A DNA stretch of 23,442 nt. Source: Pseudomonadota bacterium (GTDB taxonomy: Bacteria > Pseudomonadota > Alphaproteobacteria > Rhizobiales > Beijerinckiaceae). The notes beneath the pieces are model-generated. The model ran no database searches. It was not told the DNA's origin and saw only the letters and a list, made by a program, of their open reading frames with translations. The stretch spans positions 1 to 23,442 of the forward strand of contig JAGWRL010000022.1 of assembly GCA_028876585.1 (NCBI GenBank), read 5' to 3'. Position numbers and translations under genes: made by a program. Below are positions 8,752 to 15,448 of the stretch, piece by piece (within the stretch, counting starts at the first letter, position 1; every line of letters starts with the position of its first letter).

Positions 8752-8858
8752 ACAAAAATTCAATCAAAGCGCGCGATGGGCGTAACATTCATACCCGAAG
8801 GCGGCGCGCTCTCCGCTTCGGCGAGCGGACAATTAGGGTCCGATCGCCCGCAGTAACA

Positions 8859-10271
8859 CTAAATAATTTTTGAGCTTGGCGCGCGCGCCGCCTTTCTTGA
8901 CATGCCGCGCGTCAACGAAGCTTTGGCCGTCGCGCGCATTACGAATCGGGCGCCCGGCGCGTTGTCCTCGACGCGCAACTCCAGCCCATGCAATTCGGCG
9001 ATGTTGCGCGCGATGCTGAGCCCCAGCCCATGCCCGGCGCCGCCCTCCTCCGCCGCCGCGCGATAGAAGCGGCGGAAGATCAGGTCGCGTTCGGCGGGCG
9101 GGACGCCGCAGCCGCTGTCGCGCACCTCGACGCACGGGGTCGCCTCGTCGCCGCACGCGGCGACCTGCACCGTCCCGCCGGCGGGCGTGAACTTGACTGC
9201 GTTGTCGACGAGATTGGCGATCGCCTCGCGCAACAGATCCTCGTCGCCGCGAATCCACACCGGGCCGGACAGAGAGGCCGTCAGGGCGACGGATTTCGCG
9301 TCGGCGATAGGCTCGTAGAACTCGACCGCCTGGGCGCAGATCGCGGCCAGATCGACGTCGCGGAAGCGCCGTTCGCGCGGGCCGTTCTCGACCTCGGAGA
9401 TGCGCAGCAGCGCCGCGATCGTAACCGTGGCGCGATCGAGTTGCGCCAGCGCCGCCTCCAGATCGGCGCGGGTCGCGGCCGGCGCCGCTTCGAGCGCGCG
9501 GTCGAGCTTGATCCGCGCCAGGGTCAACGGCGCCCGCAAATCATGCGCGATATTGTCGCCGACGCTTTTCAACTGGTCGAGCAGCCGCGCGATCTCGTCC
9601 AGCATCAGATTGACGGCGTGGGCGATGCGGTCGATTTCGTCGCCCTCGGGCGCGGCGGGCAGGCGCGATTCGAGGTGGCCCTCCATGATCCGGGTGATCG
9701 CCTCGTGCACGCCGGCGAGCCGACGCGAGGCCCGCCGCGCGAACAGCCCGCCGATCGCCAGGATCGCGGCGACGGTGGGCAGAACCGCGACGCCGAGCGC
9801 GCGCGACAGAATGGCCTCCACGTCATGCGCGTCCTGCAGGCTGCGCCCGAGCACGATCACCCCGCCGTCGGCCCGGCGACGCGCCACCAGGATGCTCGAC
9901 ACCGGCGCGCCGCCGATCGCCTGCATTTCGCCGGCGCCGAGCCAATGCGCCTTGCCGTTGACGGCGACCGGCGGCAGGGCGTCGATATTGCCAAATATCT
10001 GCCCGCCTTGCGGATTGAACAAAGCGAGATAGTCGATCCGGCGGATTTCCCGCATCTGCCGCGCCGCCAGCGCGTCGCGCAGCCGCGCCTCGGTCGCGTC
10101 GCCGTTGAGGCGCGCCTCCTCGGTCAGGATCAGGCTGATTCGGCTGACGTCCTCGCGCGCGACCACGAAATAGATCAGCGCGAAGGCGCCGATCGTCGCG
10201 GCGGCGACCGCCAGAGCGAACGCAAACGCCAGCCGAAAAGGGCGCTGGCCGAAGGCGTCAGTTCTCAACAT
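8859..10271 (-). CDS. Sensor histidine kinase
   Basis: Membrane sensor kinase of about 470 residues. TM1 is at about residues 12-37, followed by a periplasmic sensor region of roughly 120 residues that matches no domain I can name. TM2 is around VLPTVAAILAIGGLFA, then a HAMP-like linker (RLAGVHEAITRIMEGHLESR). The H-box IAHDLRAPLT carries the phosphorylated His243, followed by the N-box NLVDNAVKFT, G1 DSGCGVP, F-box FRRFYR and G2 GHGLGLSIA, so all ATP-binding motifs are present. I chose the ATG at 10271, which overlaps the response-regulator stop by 14 bases; an ATG at 10298 is also possible. Partner of the adjacent OmpR-type regulator and probable controller of the RND pump genes directly downstream. 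Confidence 0.93.
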   Translation of the reverse strand: MLRTDAFGQRPFRLAFAFALAVAAATIGAFALIYFVVAREDVSRISLILTEEARLNGDATEARLRDALAARQMREIRRIDYLALFNPQGGQIFGNIDALPPVAVNGKAHWLGAGEMQAIGGAPVSSILVARRRADGGVIVLGRSLQDAHDVEAILSRALGVAVLPTVAAILAIGGLFARRASRRLAGVHEAITRIMEGHLESRLPAAPEGDEIDRIAHAVNLMLDEIARLLDQLKSVGDNIAHDLRAPLTLARIKLDRALEAAPAATRADLEAALAQLDRATVTIAALLRISEVENGPRERRFRDVDLAAICAQAVEFYEPIADAKSVALTASLSGPVWIRGDEDLLREAIANLVDNAVKFTPAGGTVQVAACGDEATPCVEVRDSGCGVPPAERDLIFRRFYRAAAEEGGAGHGLGLSIARNIAELHGLELRVEDNAPGARFVMRATAKASLTRGMSRKAARAPSSKII

Positions 10272-10962
10272 CGAGTTTGAAGCCCGCCGCCCGCACATTG
10301 ACGATGAAGCGGCGCCCGTCTCCCGCGTCGAGCTTGCGGCGCAGGTTGCCGATATGCACGTCGACGACGTTGGTCTGCGCCACGAACTTGTAGTTCCAGA
10401 CGTCTTCGAGCAGCATCGAGCGGGTGACGATCTGCCCCTGCCGGCGCATGAAATATTCGAGCAGCTTGAACTCGCGCGGCAGCAGTTCGATGACAGTTCC
10501 GTCGCGCCGCGCCTTGCGCTCCACCAGATCGAGCGTCAGCGGGCCGGCGGTCAGTTGCGTCGCGCGCAGGCCGACGCCGCGGCGCGCCAGCGCCTCGACG
10601 CGGGCCGACAATTCCGGCAGCGCGAACGGCTTGACGAGATAATCGTCGCCGCCGGCTTTGAGGCCGCGAATGCGGTCGTCGACGGTCGAGAGCCCGCTGA
10701 TCACCAGCACCGGCACCGGATTGCCTTCCCCGCGCAGGGTTTCGACCAGCGACAACCCGTCTTCGCCATTCAGCATCCGGTCGACGATCAAAACCGCGGC
10801 TTCGCCGCGCCTCGCCTCGGACAGGCCCTCCTGGAGCGTGCGCGCATAGGCGACGTCATGGCCGATTCCTTGCAACTCGAAGCGAATCTCATCGGCGAGT
10901 TCGCGCTCGTCTTCGATCAGCAGCACGGGCGGCTTGGTTGTCGCTTCCGTCGGCGTCGTCAT
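10258..10962 (-). CDS. OmpR-family response regulator
   Basis: Two-component response regulator of 234 residues. The receiver domain has the acidic pair in LLIEDE, phospho-acceptor Asp61 in VLIVDRMLNG, and the conserved Lys in DDYLVKPF. The C-terminal winged helix of the OmpR/PhoB type is shown by LLPREFKLLEYFMRRQGQIV, SMLLEDVWNY and VVDVHIGNLRRKLD. The ATG at 10962 places the receiver at the normal distance from the N-terminus; the reading frame is open further upstream to 11169 but that stretch does not look like protein. First gene of the apparent regulator-kinase-pump operon, so it may also control its own expression. Confidence 0.95.
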   Translation of the reverse strand: MTTPTEATTKPPVLLIEDERELADEIRFELQGIGHDVAYARTLQEGLSEARRGEAAVLIVDRMLNGEDGLSLVETLRGEGNPVPVLVISGLSTVDDRIRGLKAGGDDYLVKPFALPELSARVEALARRGVGLRATQLTAGPLTLDLVERKARRDGTVIELLPREFKLLEYFMRRQGQIVTRSMLLEDVWNYKFVAQTNVVDVHIGNLRRKLDAGDGRRFIVNVRAAGFKLDVEN

Positions 10963-11249
10963 GGTTGTCACTCTCACGTCGATCCAGCCCACCTGTCCGC
11001 CGCCGATCCCCCAAAAGCGTGATAAGCGTTGGAGAATCGAGACAAAATCATGTCTCCGTGGCGATGCGCGCGCTGGCGCGGATCGTCCGGTCGAAAAGCA
11101 TTGCGAACTCGCTCGCCGGCGCCCTCCTGGTTGCGCCCTTCTGAGGAGGGCGGAATGAGGCCGCAGCATAGCGCATCTCGATGATTTTATAAAAGAGAAT
11201 TTATGAAGATCGCTTTAGACTGGGCGCCCATCTCGGCGCGGCCGCAACG
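10963..11249. promoter_or_regulatory. Leader/promoter region of the two-component efflux operon
   Basis: No gene is convincing here. The region upstream of the response regulator holds a perfect 9-bp inverted repeat, CGCCCTCCT (11120-11128) and AGGAGGGCG (11144-11152). A second, related copy GCCCTTCT at 11135-11142 could pair with the same right arm. An AT-rich block at about 11182-11215, containing TTTTATAAAA, is the most promoter-like part for minus-strand transcription. A short perfect palindrome TGGGCGCCCA lies at 11221-11230. Individual promoter boxes cannot be assigned with confidence. Confidence 0.35.
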
Positions 11250-11283
11250 AAAAAGGGCGCCGGGAAACCTCCCCGACGCCCTT
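11250..11283 (-). terminator. Rho-independent terminator after the porin gene
   Basis: Read on the minus strand, the arm 11283-11271 pairs with 11264-11253 (AAGGGCG core, one internal mismatch) around a short loop. It is followed by five T residues (11254-11250). It begins 23 bases after the porin stop codon and insulates the porin from the efflux operon. Confidence 0.8.
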
Positions 11284-11305
11284 CGCGACCCAAAGCTGCG
11301 CGCGA

Positions 11306-12757
11306 TCAGAATTTGATGCGGATGCCGACGGTGGGGTCGAGATTGTTGTTGTAGAGGAAGCCGCTGGCCAGGCCGCCGCTGACCTTGGAATACATAAGGC
11401 CGGCGTAGAGATCGACCCGCTTGAGCGGACGGTAATCGATCATGGCCGACAGCGCGTTGAGGTAGCCGGCGCACTTGCCGCCCGCCGTGCCTTGCGGCGC
11501 GTAGCCGGGCGCCGGCGCCGTCATGTTGGGGCCGCACTGGTTCGCCGCCGTATTGAAGTCATGCTGGATGTAGAGGTAATAGGCGCCGGTGATGTCCAGA
11601 CGGTCGTTGATCGCGTATTTCACGCCGGTCCACAGGATATCGAAGTGCAGCGGGTTCGTATAGTTGGTCGAATTCACGCCGCTGCCCAGCACGGGGTAGC
11701 CGCCGATCGAGGAGAAGCCGCCAGCGTATTTGTCACTGGGATTGGTGTAGCGGATATATTCATAGCCGCCGAAGGCGGTGAACTGGTTCCACTTGTATTT
11801 GCCAAGCAGCATCACGTCGTCGTTGTTCGACAGCGTCGCGGTCAACGCGGCGGGCTTGGCGGGGTTGTTGTAGGTGCCCAGGTTCACCTGATCCTTGACG
11901 TGGGTATAGATGGCGTCCACCGACAGGCCGCCGTAATCGGCGCCGACCCCGAGCTCCCATTGACCGTTGGAACCGTTGCCCAGATCGTAGCCGCCGATCT
12001 GATACAGCGCGCTCGCCCGGAACATGTTGTATTTGAAAGCATATTTCAGCGCGGTGTTGGTGCGCGCGTCCTCGGTGGAGCCGTCGCCCGCCGCCTTGCC
12101 GGAATAGCCGATCGGCGAGAAAGCGTAAGAGGCGCCCATCGGGTCATAGGCGATGACGCCGTCGAGCGACAGCGCGTTCTGCCGACCGAAGGTCAGCGTT
12201 CCGAACGTGTCGTGGCTGAAGCCGGCGTAGCCGACCGAGTTGTCCCACTGACCGGCGCGGCTCGAATCGCCGTTGGCGTTCTGATTCTGCAACAGCGTGC
12301 GGGTGTTGGACAGCATCGCGCCCGGACCGTCGGCGAGCTGGAGCGAGTAGGGGTCGAAGCCGGTGGCGACTTCGCCGACGAACGACCAGCCGTAAGCCAG
12401 CGGCTCCCTCGCCTTGAGGCCGATCTGCGACTGGCTGATGCCGCCCGGCGTCAGCGCCCATTGCCCGCGGTTGCTGTTCTTGGAGATCAACTCCTCGACG
12501 CCGGTGGGGTATTTCGGGTTCCACGGCACGCCATGCGTCTCGTAGCCAAAGCCCATGTCGATCGTGGCGTAGAGCGTGATGCCGTAAGCGCTCAGCGGAC
12601 AATCCGCCGGCGAGGAATCGAAATAGGTCAGCACGTCGGAGAAACACGACGGCTTCGCCGGCGCCGCGGCGGCGCCTTTTTTCGTCGGCAGGTCCGCCGC
12701 CTGGGCGCCCGCCACCGCCATAAGCAGCGCGAGCGCGGAGATATACGCCGATTTCAT
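11306..12757 (-). CDS. Outer-membrane porin (general porin family)
   Basis: Predicted 16-stranded-type outer-membrane porin, 483 residues. A signal peptide MKSAYISALALLMAVAGAQA is probably cleaved before ADLPTKK. The start YGITLYATIDMGFGYETHG and the internal GFSHDTFGTLTFGRQ segment are typical of Gram-negative porins, and the chain ends in Phe (GIRIKF), as required for barrel assembly. The mature protein has only four cysteines in two nearby pairs: Cys38/Cys53 close to the N-terminus and Cys408/Cys429 in a late loop, which could form periplasmic disulfides. ATG at 12757 has AGGGG just upstream; the open frame to 12886 is not protein-like. It is monocistronic, with its own terminator and a long upstream region. 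Its substrate range is not predictable. Confidence 0.92.
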   Translation of the reverse strand: MKSAYISALALLMAVAGAQAADLPTKKGAAAAPAKPSCFSDVLTYFDSSPADCPLSAYGITLYATIDMGFGYETHGVPWNPKYPTGVEELISKNSNRGQWALTPGGISQSQIGLKAREPLAYGWSFVGEVATGFDPYSLQLADGPGAMLSNTRTLLQNQNANGDSSRAGQWDNSVGYAGFSHDTFGTLTFGRQNALSLDGVIAYDPMGASYAFSPIGYSGKAAGDGSTEDARTNTALKYAFKYNMFRASALYQIGGYDLGNGSNGQWELGVGADYGGLSVDAIYTHVKDQVNLGTYNNPAKPAALTATLSNNDDVMLLGKYKWNQFTAFGGYEYIRYTNPSDKYAGGFSSIGGYPVLGSGVNSTNYTNPLHFDILWTGVKYAINDRLDITGAYYLYIQHDFNTAANQCGPNMTAPAPGYAPQGTAGGKCAGYLNALSAMIDYRPLKRVDLYAGLMYSKVSGGLASGFLYNNNLDPTVGIRIKF

Positions 12758-13248
12758 GTTTGCCCCTTCGCTTAATTTTCGACTCAGCGCCGCACTACCC
12801 CCGGCGCATCGTTCGTAGTCTCGCTCTCCGGCCGTGCGCTTTGCGCGCCTGAACGCCGAGGCGATTTCCGCCGACTGCGGCTTCATATATCAGCGCGACG
12901 TCACATACTGTGTTTTGGATGCAACAGTTGCGACGAATGGCGCCGAAAATGAAAGTAATTTTTATGAATGGGGACAAATTTTGAGATCAAAAAGCGCACG
13001 ATGTCGCAAAACTGTCACTATGCATGCAGGTGTTTCATGCGAGTCGCGAGCAAATCGGCGCGTATACTTCGCGGCGGCCGGCATGGAAGTTCAGTGTATT
13101 TGAATGTTTTGCAATTATCGTGACTCAAATCACTGAGCGCGCGACCTTAATAGAAAACACGCGACAGTTTCATGACAGCTGGCGCCGGCCAATTATAAAT
13201 TCCATTTTATAAAATAATATTTAAGATCAAGGCGCGCATGGCCTCGCG
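12758..13248. other. 491-bp intergenic region upstream of the porin
   Basis: There is no convincing gene on either strand; an 89-codon plus-strand frame at 12834-13103 has no recognisable domain or ribosome site. It must contain the porin promoter. It is markedly AT-richer than the neighbouring genes, especially at 13190-13232. A CRP/FNR-like half-site pair GTGA-N6-TCAC lies at 13120-13133. The extra length could hold regulatory sites or a small RNA, but I see no terminator-like hairpin that would mark one. Confidence 0.5.
13120..13133. promoter_or_regulatory. Possible CRP/FNR-family binding site
   Basis: The sequence GTGA-CTCAAA-TCAC has the core symmetry of CRP-type operators (TGTGA-N6-TCACA), though the outermost T/A pair is not kept on both sides. 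It lies about 360 bp before the porin start. It could equally be chance. Confidence 0.25.
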
Positions 13249-14145
13249 TCAGCCCGCCGTCATGGCCCGGCGCGGCCGCGCGGCATAAATCCCGGCCATG
13301 ATCAGCAGGCCGCCGATCGCCTGAATCGGCGAGATCGGCTCGCCGAGCAGCAGATAGGCGAACAGCGCCGCCGCCACCGCTTCGAGAAAGATCACCAGCG
13401 ACGAGAAATTCGCCGGCAGCCGCCCGAGCGCGATCGACAGCAGCCCCTGGCCGCCGGCGTGGCTGATCCAGGCCATGCCGACCAGCGCCAATGCGCCCTT
13501 GACGCTCGACGGCGCGAACCGCCCCTCGGCGAGCGCCGCCACGAGCCATAGCCCGCCCGCGGTCACGACGGAGGCCTCGAACGTCAGCCGCGCCGCGCTG
13601 GTGCGCCGCCGCGCCGCCTCGACGGCGAGGAAATAGAGGCCGAAGAACACGCCGGTGGCGAGGCCGAACCCGTCGCCGAGCGCCCCTTCCGGGCGCAACC
13701 GCAGGCTCTGCGCCAGCAGCGCGGCGCCGCCCATCAGACAGAGCGCCAGCCCGAGCAGAATGGCGCGGCCCGCCTTCTCGCCGAACAATATCCAGCCGAA
13801 CGCGACCACCCAGATCGGCGCCGTCGTGGCGAAAAAAGTCGCGTTGGCGACGCTGGTGTGCAGAATCGAGGCGTGCCAGAACAACAGATCGCCGGTGAAG
13901 GCGAGGCCGGCCAGAATGACCGGAGGCGAGAACCGCCGCTGCGGCGCCGCGCCGCGCTCGCTCAGCCGCATCCACAGCCACAGCGCGGGCAGGGCGAGGA
14001 ACACGCGCCAGAACGCGCTCGCGAACGGGCCGACATCGGCCAGCCGGACGAAGATCGGCGACACGCCCATCGCCAGCGCGCCCAGCACGAGCGCGAGAAA
14101 CGCCGCCGCGCCGCGGCCCGCGACGCGCGAGGCGGCTTCGGACAT
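13249..14145 (-). CDS. EamA/DMT-superfamily transporter
   Basis: Inner-membrane transporter of 298 residues with about ten hydrophobic segments, in the two EamA repeats of the drug/metabolite transporter superfamily. Repeat one begins LALVLGALAMGVSPIFVRLA and includes FWRVFLALPALWLW and ANATFFATTAPIWVVAFGWI followed by LFGEKAG; repeat two ends with SLVIFLEAVAAALFAYLLLG and GEPISPIQAIGGLLIMAG. The ATG at 14145 is chosen because AGGAG lies eight bases upstream; earlier ATGs at 14166 and 14175 would overlap that site. Family members export amino acids, metabolites or drugs; the substrate here is unknown. Divergent from the amidohydrolase gene with 64 bp between starts. Confidence 0.93.
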   Translation of the reverse strand: MSEAASRVAGRGAAAFLALVLGALAMGVSPIFVRLADVGPFASAFWRVFLALPALWLWMRLSERGAAPQRRFSPPVILAGLAFTGDLLFWHASILHTSVANATFFATTAPIWVVAFGWILFGEKAGRAILLGLALCLMGGAALLAQSLRLRPEGALGDGFGLATGVFFGLYFLAVEAARRRTSAARLTFEASVVTAGGLWLVAALAEGRFAPSSVKGALALVGMAWISHAGGQGLLSIALGRLPANFSSLVIFLEAVAAALFAYLLLGEPISPIQAIGGLLIMAGIYAARPRRAMTAG

Positions 14146-14209
14146 TTGTCGGACTCCTGAGGACATCGGGTCCATATTCTCGCCGCACGCGCGGGGCAAG
14201 GGTGCGGCT

Positions 14210-15001
14210 ATGGACAGCGGGGCGGCGGAATTTAGCGTCGGGGGTGATTTCGAGCCGGTCGAGCGCATCGACGGCCCGCTCGACGCCGGCGTGTTGCTGC
14301 TGTGCGACCACGCCCGCAACGCGCTCCCTCCCGGCTATGGCGCGCTGGGGTTGCCGGCCGCGGCGCTGGAGCGCCACATCGCCTATGACATCGGCGCGCG
14401 CTGGCTGACGCATCGGCTGGCCGAGCGGCTCAACGCCCCCGCCGTGCTCTCGACCTTCTCGCGCCTGCTGATCGACCCCAATCGCGGCGCCGACGACCCG
14501 ACCCTGGTGATGCGTTATTCCGACGGCGCCATAGTGCCCGGCAACGCCCGCGTCGACGCGGCCGAGATCGACCGCCGCACGCGCCGCTATTGGCGGCCCT
14601 ATCGCGACGCCGCGCTGGCGACGACCGAGGCGATGCTGGCGAGCGGGCGGGCGCCGGCGATCGTGTCGATCCATTCGTTCACGCCGGACTGGCGCGGCTT
14701 CAAGCGGCCGTGGAAGGTCGGGGTTCTGTACGACGACGACGCGCGGCTGGCCTCGGCGCTGCTGCGGCAAATGGCGGCCGACGGGCTCGACGCGCACGAG
14801 ATCGGCGACAACGAGCCCTACAGCGGCGGCTTGAAGGGCGACACGATCGACGCGGTGGCGGCCGCGCGCGGGTTGCTCAATGTGCTGATCGAGGTGCGGC
14901 AGGATCTGATCGCTGCGCCCGAGGCGGCGGCCGATTGGGGCGACCGGCTGGCGCTTTGGCTTTCGGCCGCGCTCGAGCGGGCCGCCGCCGAGATCGCCTG
15001 A
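14210..15001 (+). CDS. N-formylglutamate amidohydrolase-family protein
   Basis: A 263-residue hydrolase of the N-formylglutamate amidohydrolase (FGase) family, COG3931-like. Conserved blocks are LLLCDHARNALPPGYG (Asp33-His34, likely metal/catalytic), RLLIDPNRGADDPTLV, and VSIHSFTPDWRG. The family reaction is hydrolysis of N-formyl-L-glutamate to glutamate and formate in histidine breakdown, but no hut genes are nearby and many members are of unconfirmed specificity. So the hutG name is not justified. ATG at 14210 follows AAGGG at 14199-14203; the reading frame is open upstream but antisense to the transporter. It converges with the CZB gene, with only 12 bp between their ends. Cytoplasmic. 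Confidence 0.9.
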   Translation: MDSGAAEFSVGGDFEPVERIDGPLDAGVLLLCDHARNALPPGYGALGLPAAALERHIAYDIGARWLTHRLAERLNAPAVLSTFSRLLIDPNRGADDPTLVMRYSDGAIVPGNARVDAAEIDRRTRRYWRPYRDAALATTEAMLASGRAPAIVSIHSFTPDWRGFKRPWKVGVLYDDDARLASALLRQMAADGLDAHEIGDNEPYSGGLKGDTIDAVAAARGLLNVLIEVRQDLIAAPEAAADWGDRLALWLSAALERAAAEIA

Positions 15002-15013
15002 CCGCCCCGCGTT

Positions 15014-15379
15014 TCACGCGGCGTGCGAAGCCGACAAATCCTTCTTCAGCTTCTGGATCGCGACCACCGCCGCCTGCGAGGCCGAGGTGAACGGCGATTG
15101 CGTGTCGAGCGCCGCGGTCGCTTTGGCGACGTCCTTCTGGTTCACCCATTGCGCGACCCTGCCGGCTTCGCGATGAAAAGCCGCATGGGCGCTGACACAT
15201 TGATGATAATTGACGAGCTTGCCGTATTTCGCCTTGGCTTCCCCATGCAGCCATTGGCCGATCGGACACACATTGTCCTTGGCGACGGCGCTGGCGTCCA
15301 AAGCGGCGCCGGTCGTCAGCGCCGTGCGAAACTTGACCTTCCACTGCAAATGAGCGGCGACGGCATCGTCGAAATTCAT
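15014..15379 (-). CDS. Stand-alone CZB zinc-binding domain protein
   Basis: A 121-residue protein consisting of little else than a chemoreceptor zinc-binding (CZB) domain. The expected three-His/one-Cys ligand set is visible: His10 in AAHLQWK, Cys38 in NVCPIGQWLHG, and His65 and His69 in SAHAAFHREA. The surrounding consensus (HxxWK, CxxGxWLxG, HxxFH) is intact. In known proteins CZB domains sit on chemoreceptors or diguanylate cyclases and sense zinc or oxidants; here there is no attached output domain, so it would need a partner or act as a small zinc binder. GGAAGGAAAG precedes the ATG. It lies 69 bp downstream of glcF on the same strand and may be the last gene of the glycolate operon. No chemotaxis gene is in the window. 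Confidence 0.88.
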   Translation of the reverse strand: MNFDDAVAAHLQWKVKFRTALTTGAALDASAVAKDNVCPIGQWLHGEAKAKYGKLVNYHQCVSAHAAFHREAGRVAQWVNQKDVAKATAALDTQSPFTSASQAAVVAIQKLKKDLSASHAA

Positions 15380-15448
15380 GGGCGGAGCTTTCCTTCCAGC
15401 GGGGCGTCGCGCCTGATGTGCGACGCGAGGCTTGCGCCAGGGCGCCGC

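Noticed and set aside
8813..8828. Hairpin CCGCT/AGCGG between kinase and pump genes as a terminator
   Set aside because: Short stem without a T-run; read-through into the pump gene seems more likely.
8988..10280. 430-codon plus-strand frame opposite the histidine kinase
   Set aside because: The kinase on the minus strand has every catalytic motif; the opposite frame is low-complexity Arg/Asp/Gln-rich.
11492..12775. 427-codon plus-strand frame opposite the porin
   Set aside because: Antisense shadow; the porin has signal peptide, barrel motifs and terminal Phe.
12834..13103. 89-codon plus-strand frame in the porin upstream region
   Set aside because: No ribosome site, no recognisable domain and no homolog-like features; I treat the region as non-coding.
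13193..14797. 534-codon minus-strand frame over the DMT transporter and the amidohydrolase gene
   Set aside because: Composed of Arg/Ala-rich shadow sequence in a different frame from the real transporter gene and antisense to the amidohydrolase gene.
15007..15021. Hairpin CCGCG-TTTCA-CGCGG between the amidohydrolase and CZB genes as a terminator
   Set aside because: Only a 5-bp stem, overlapping the CZB stop codon, and no T-run on either strand.
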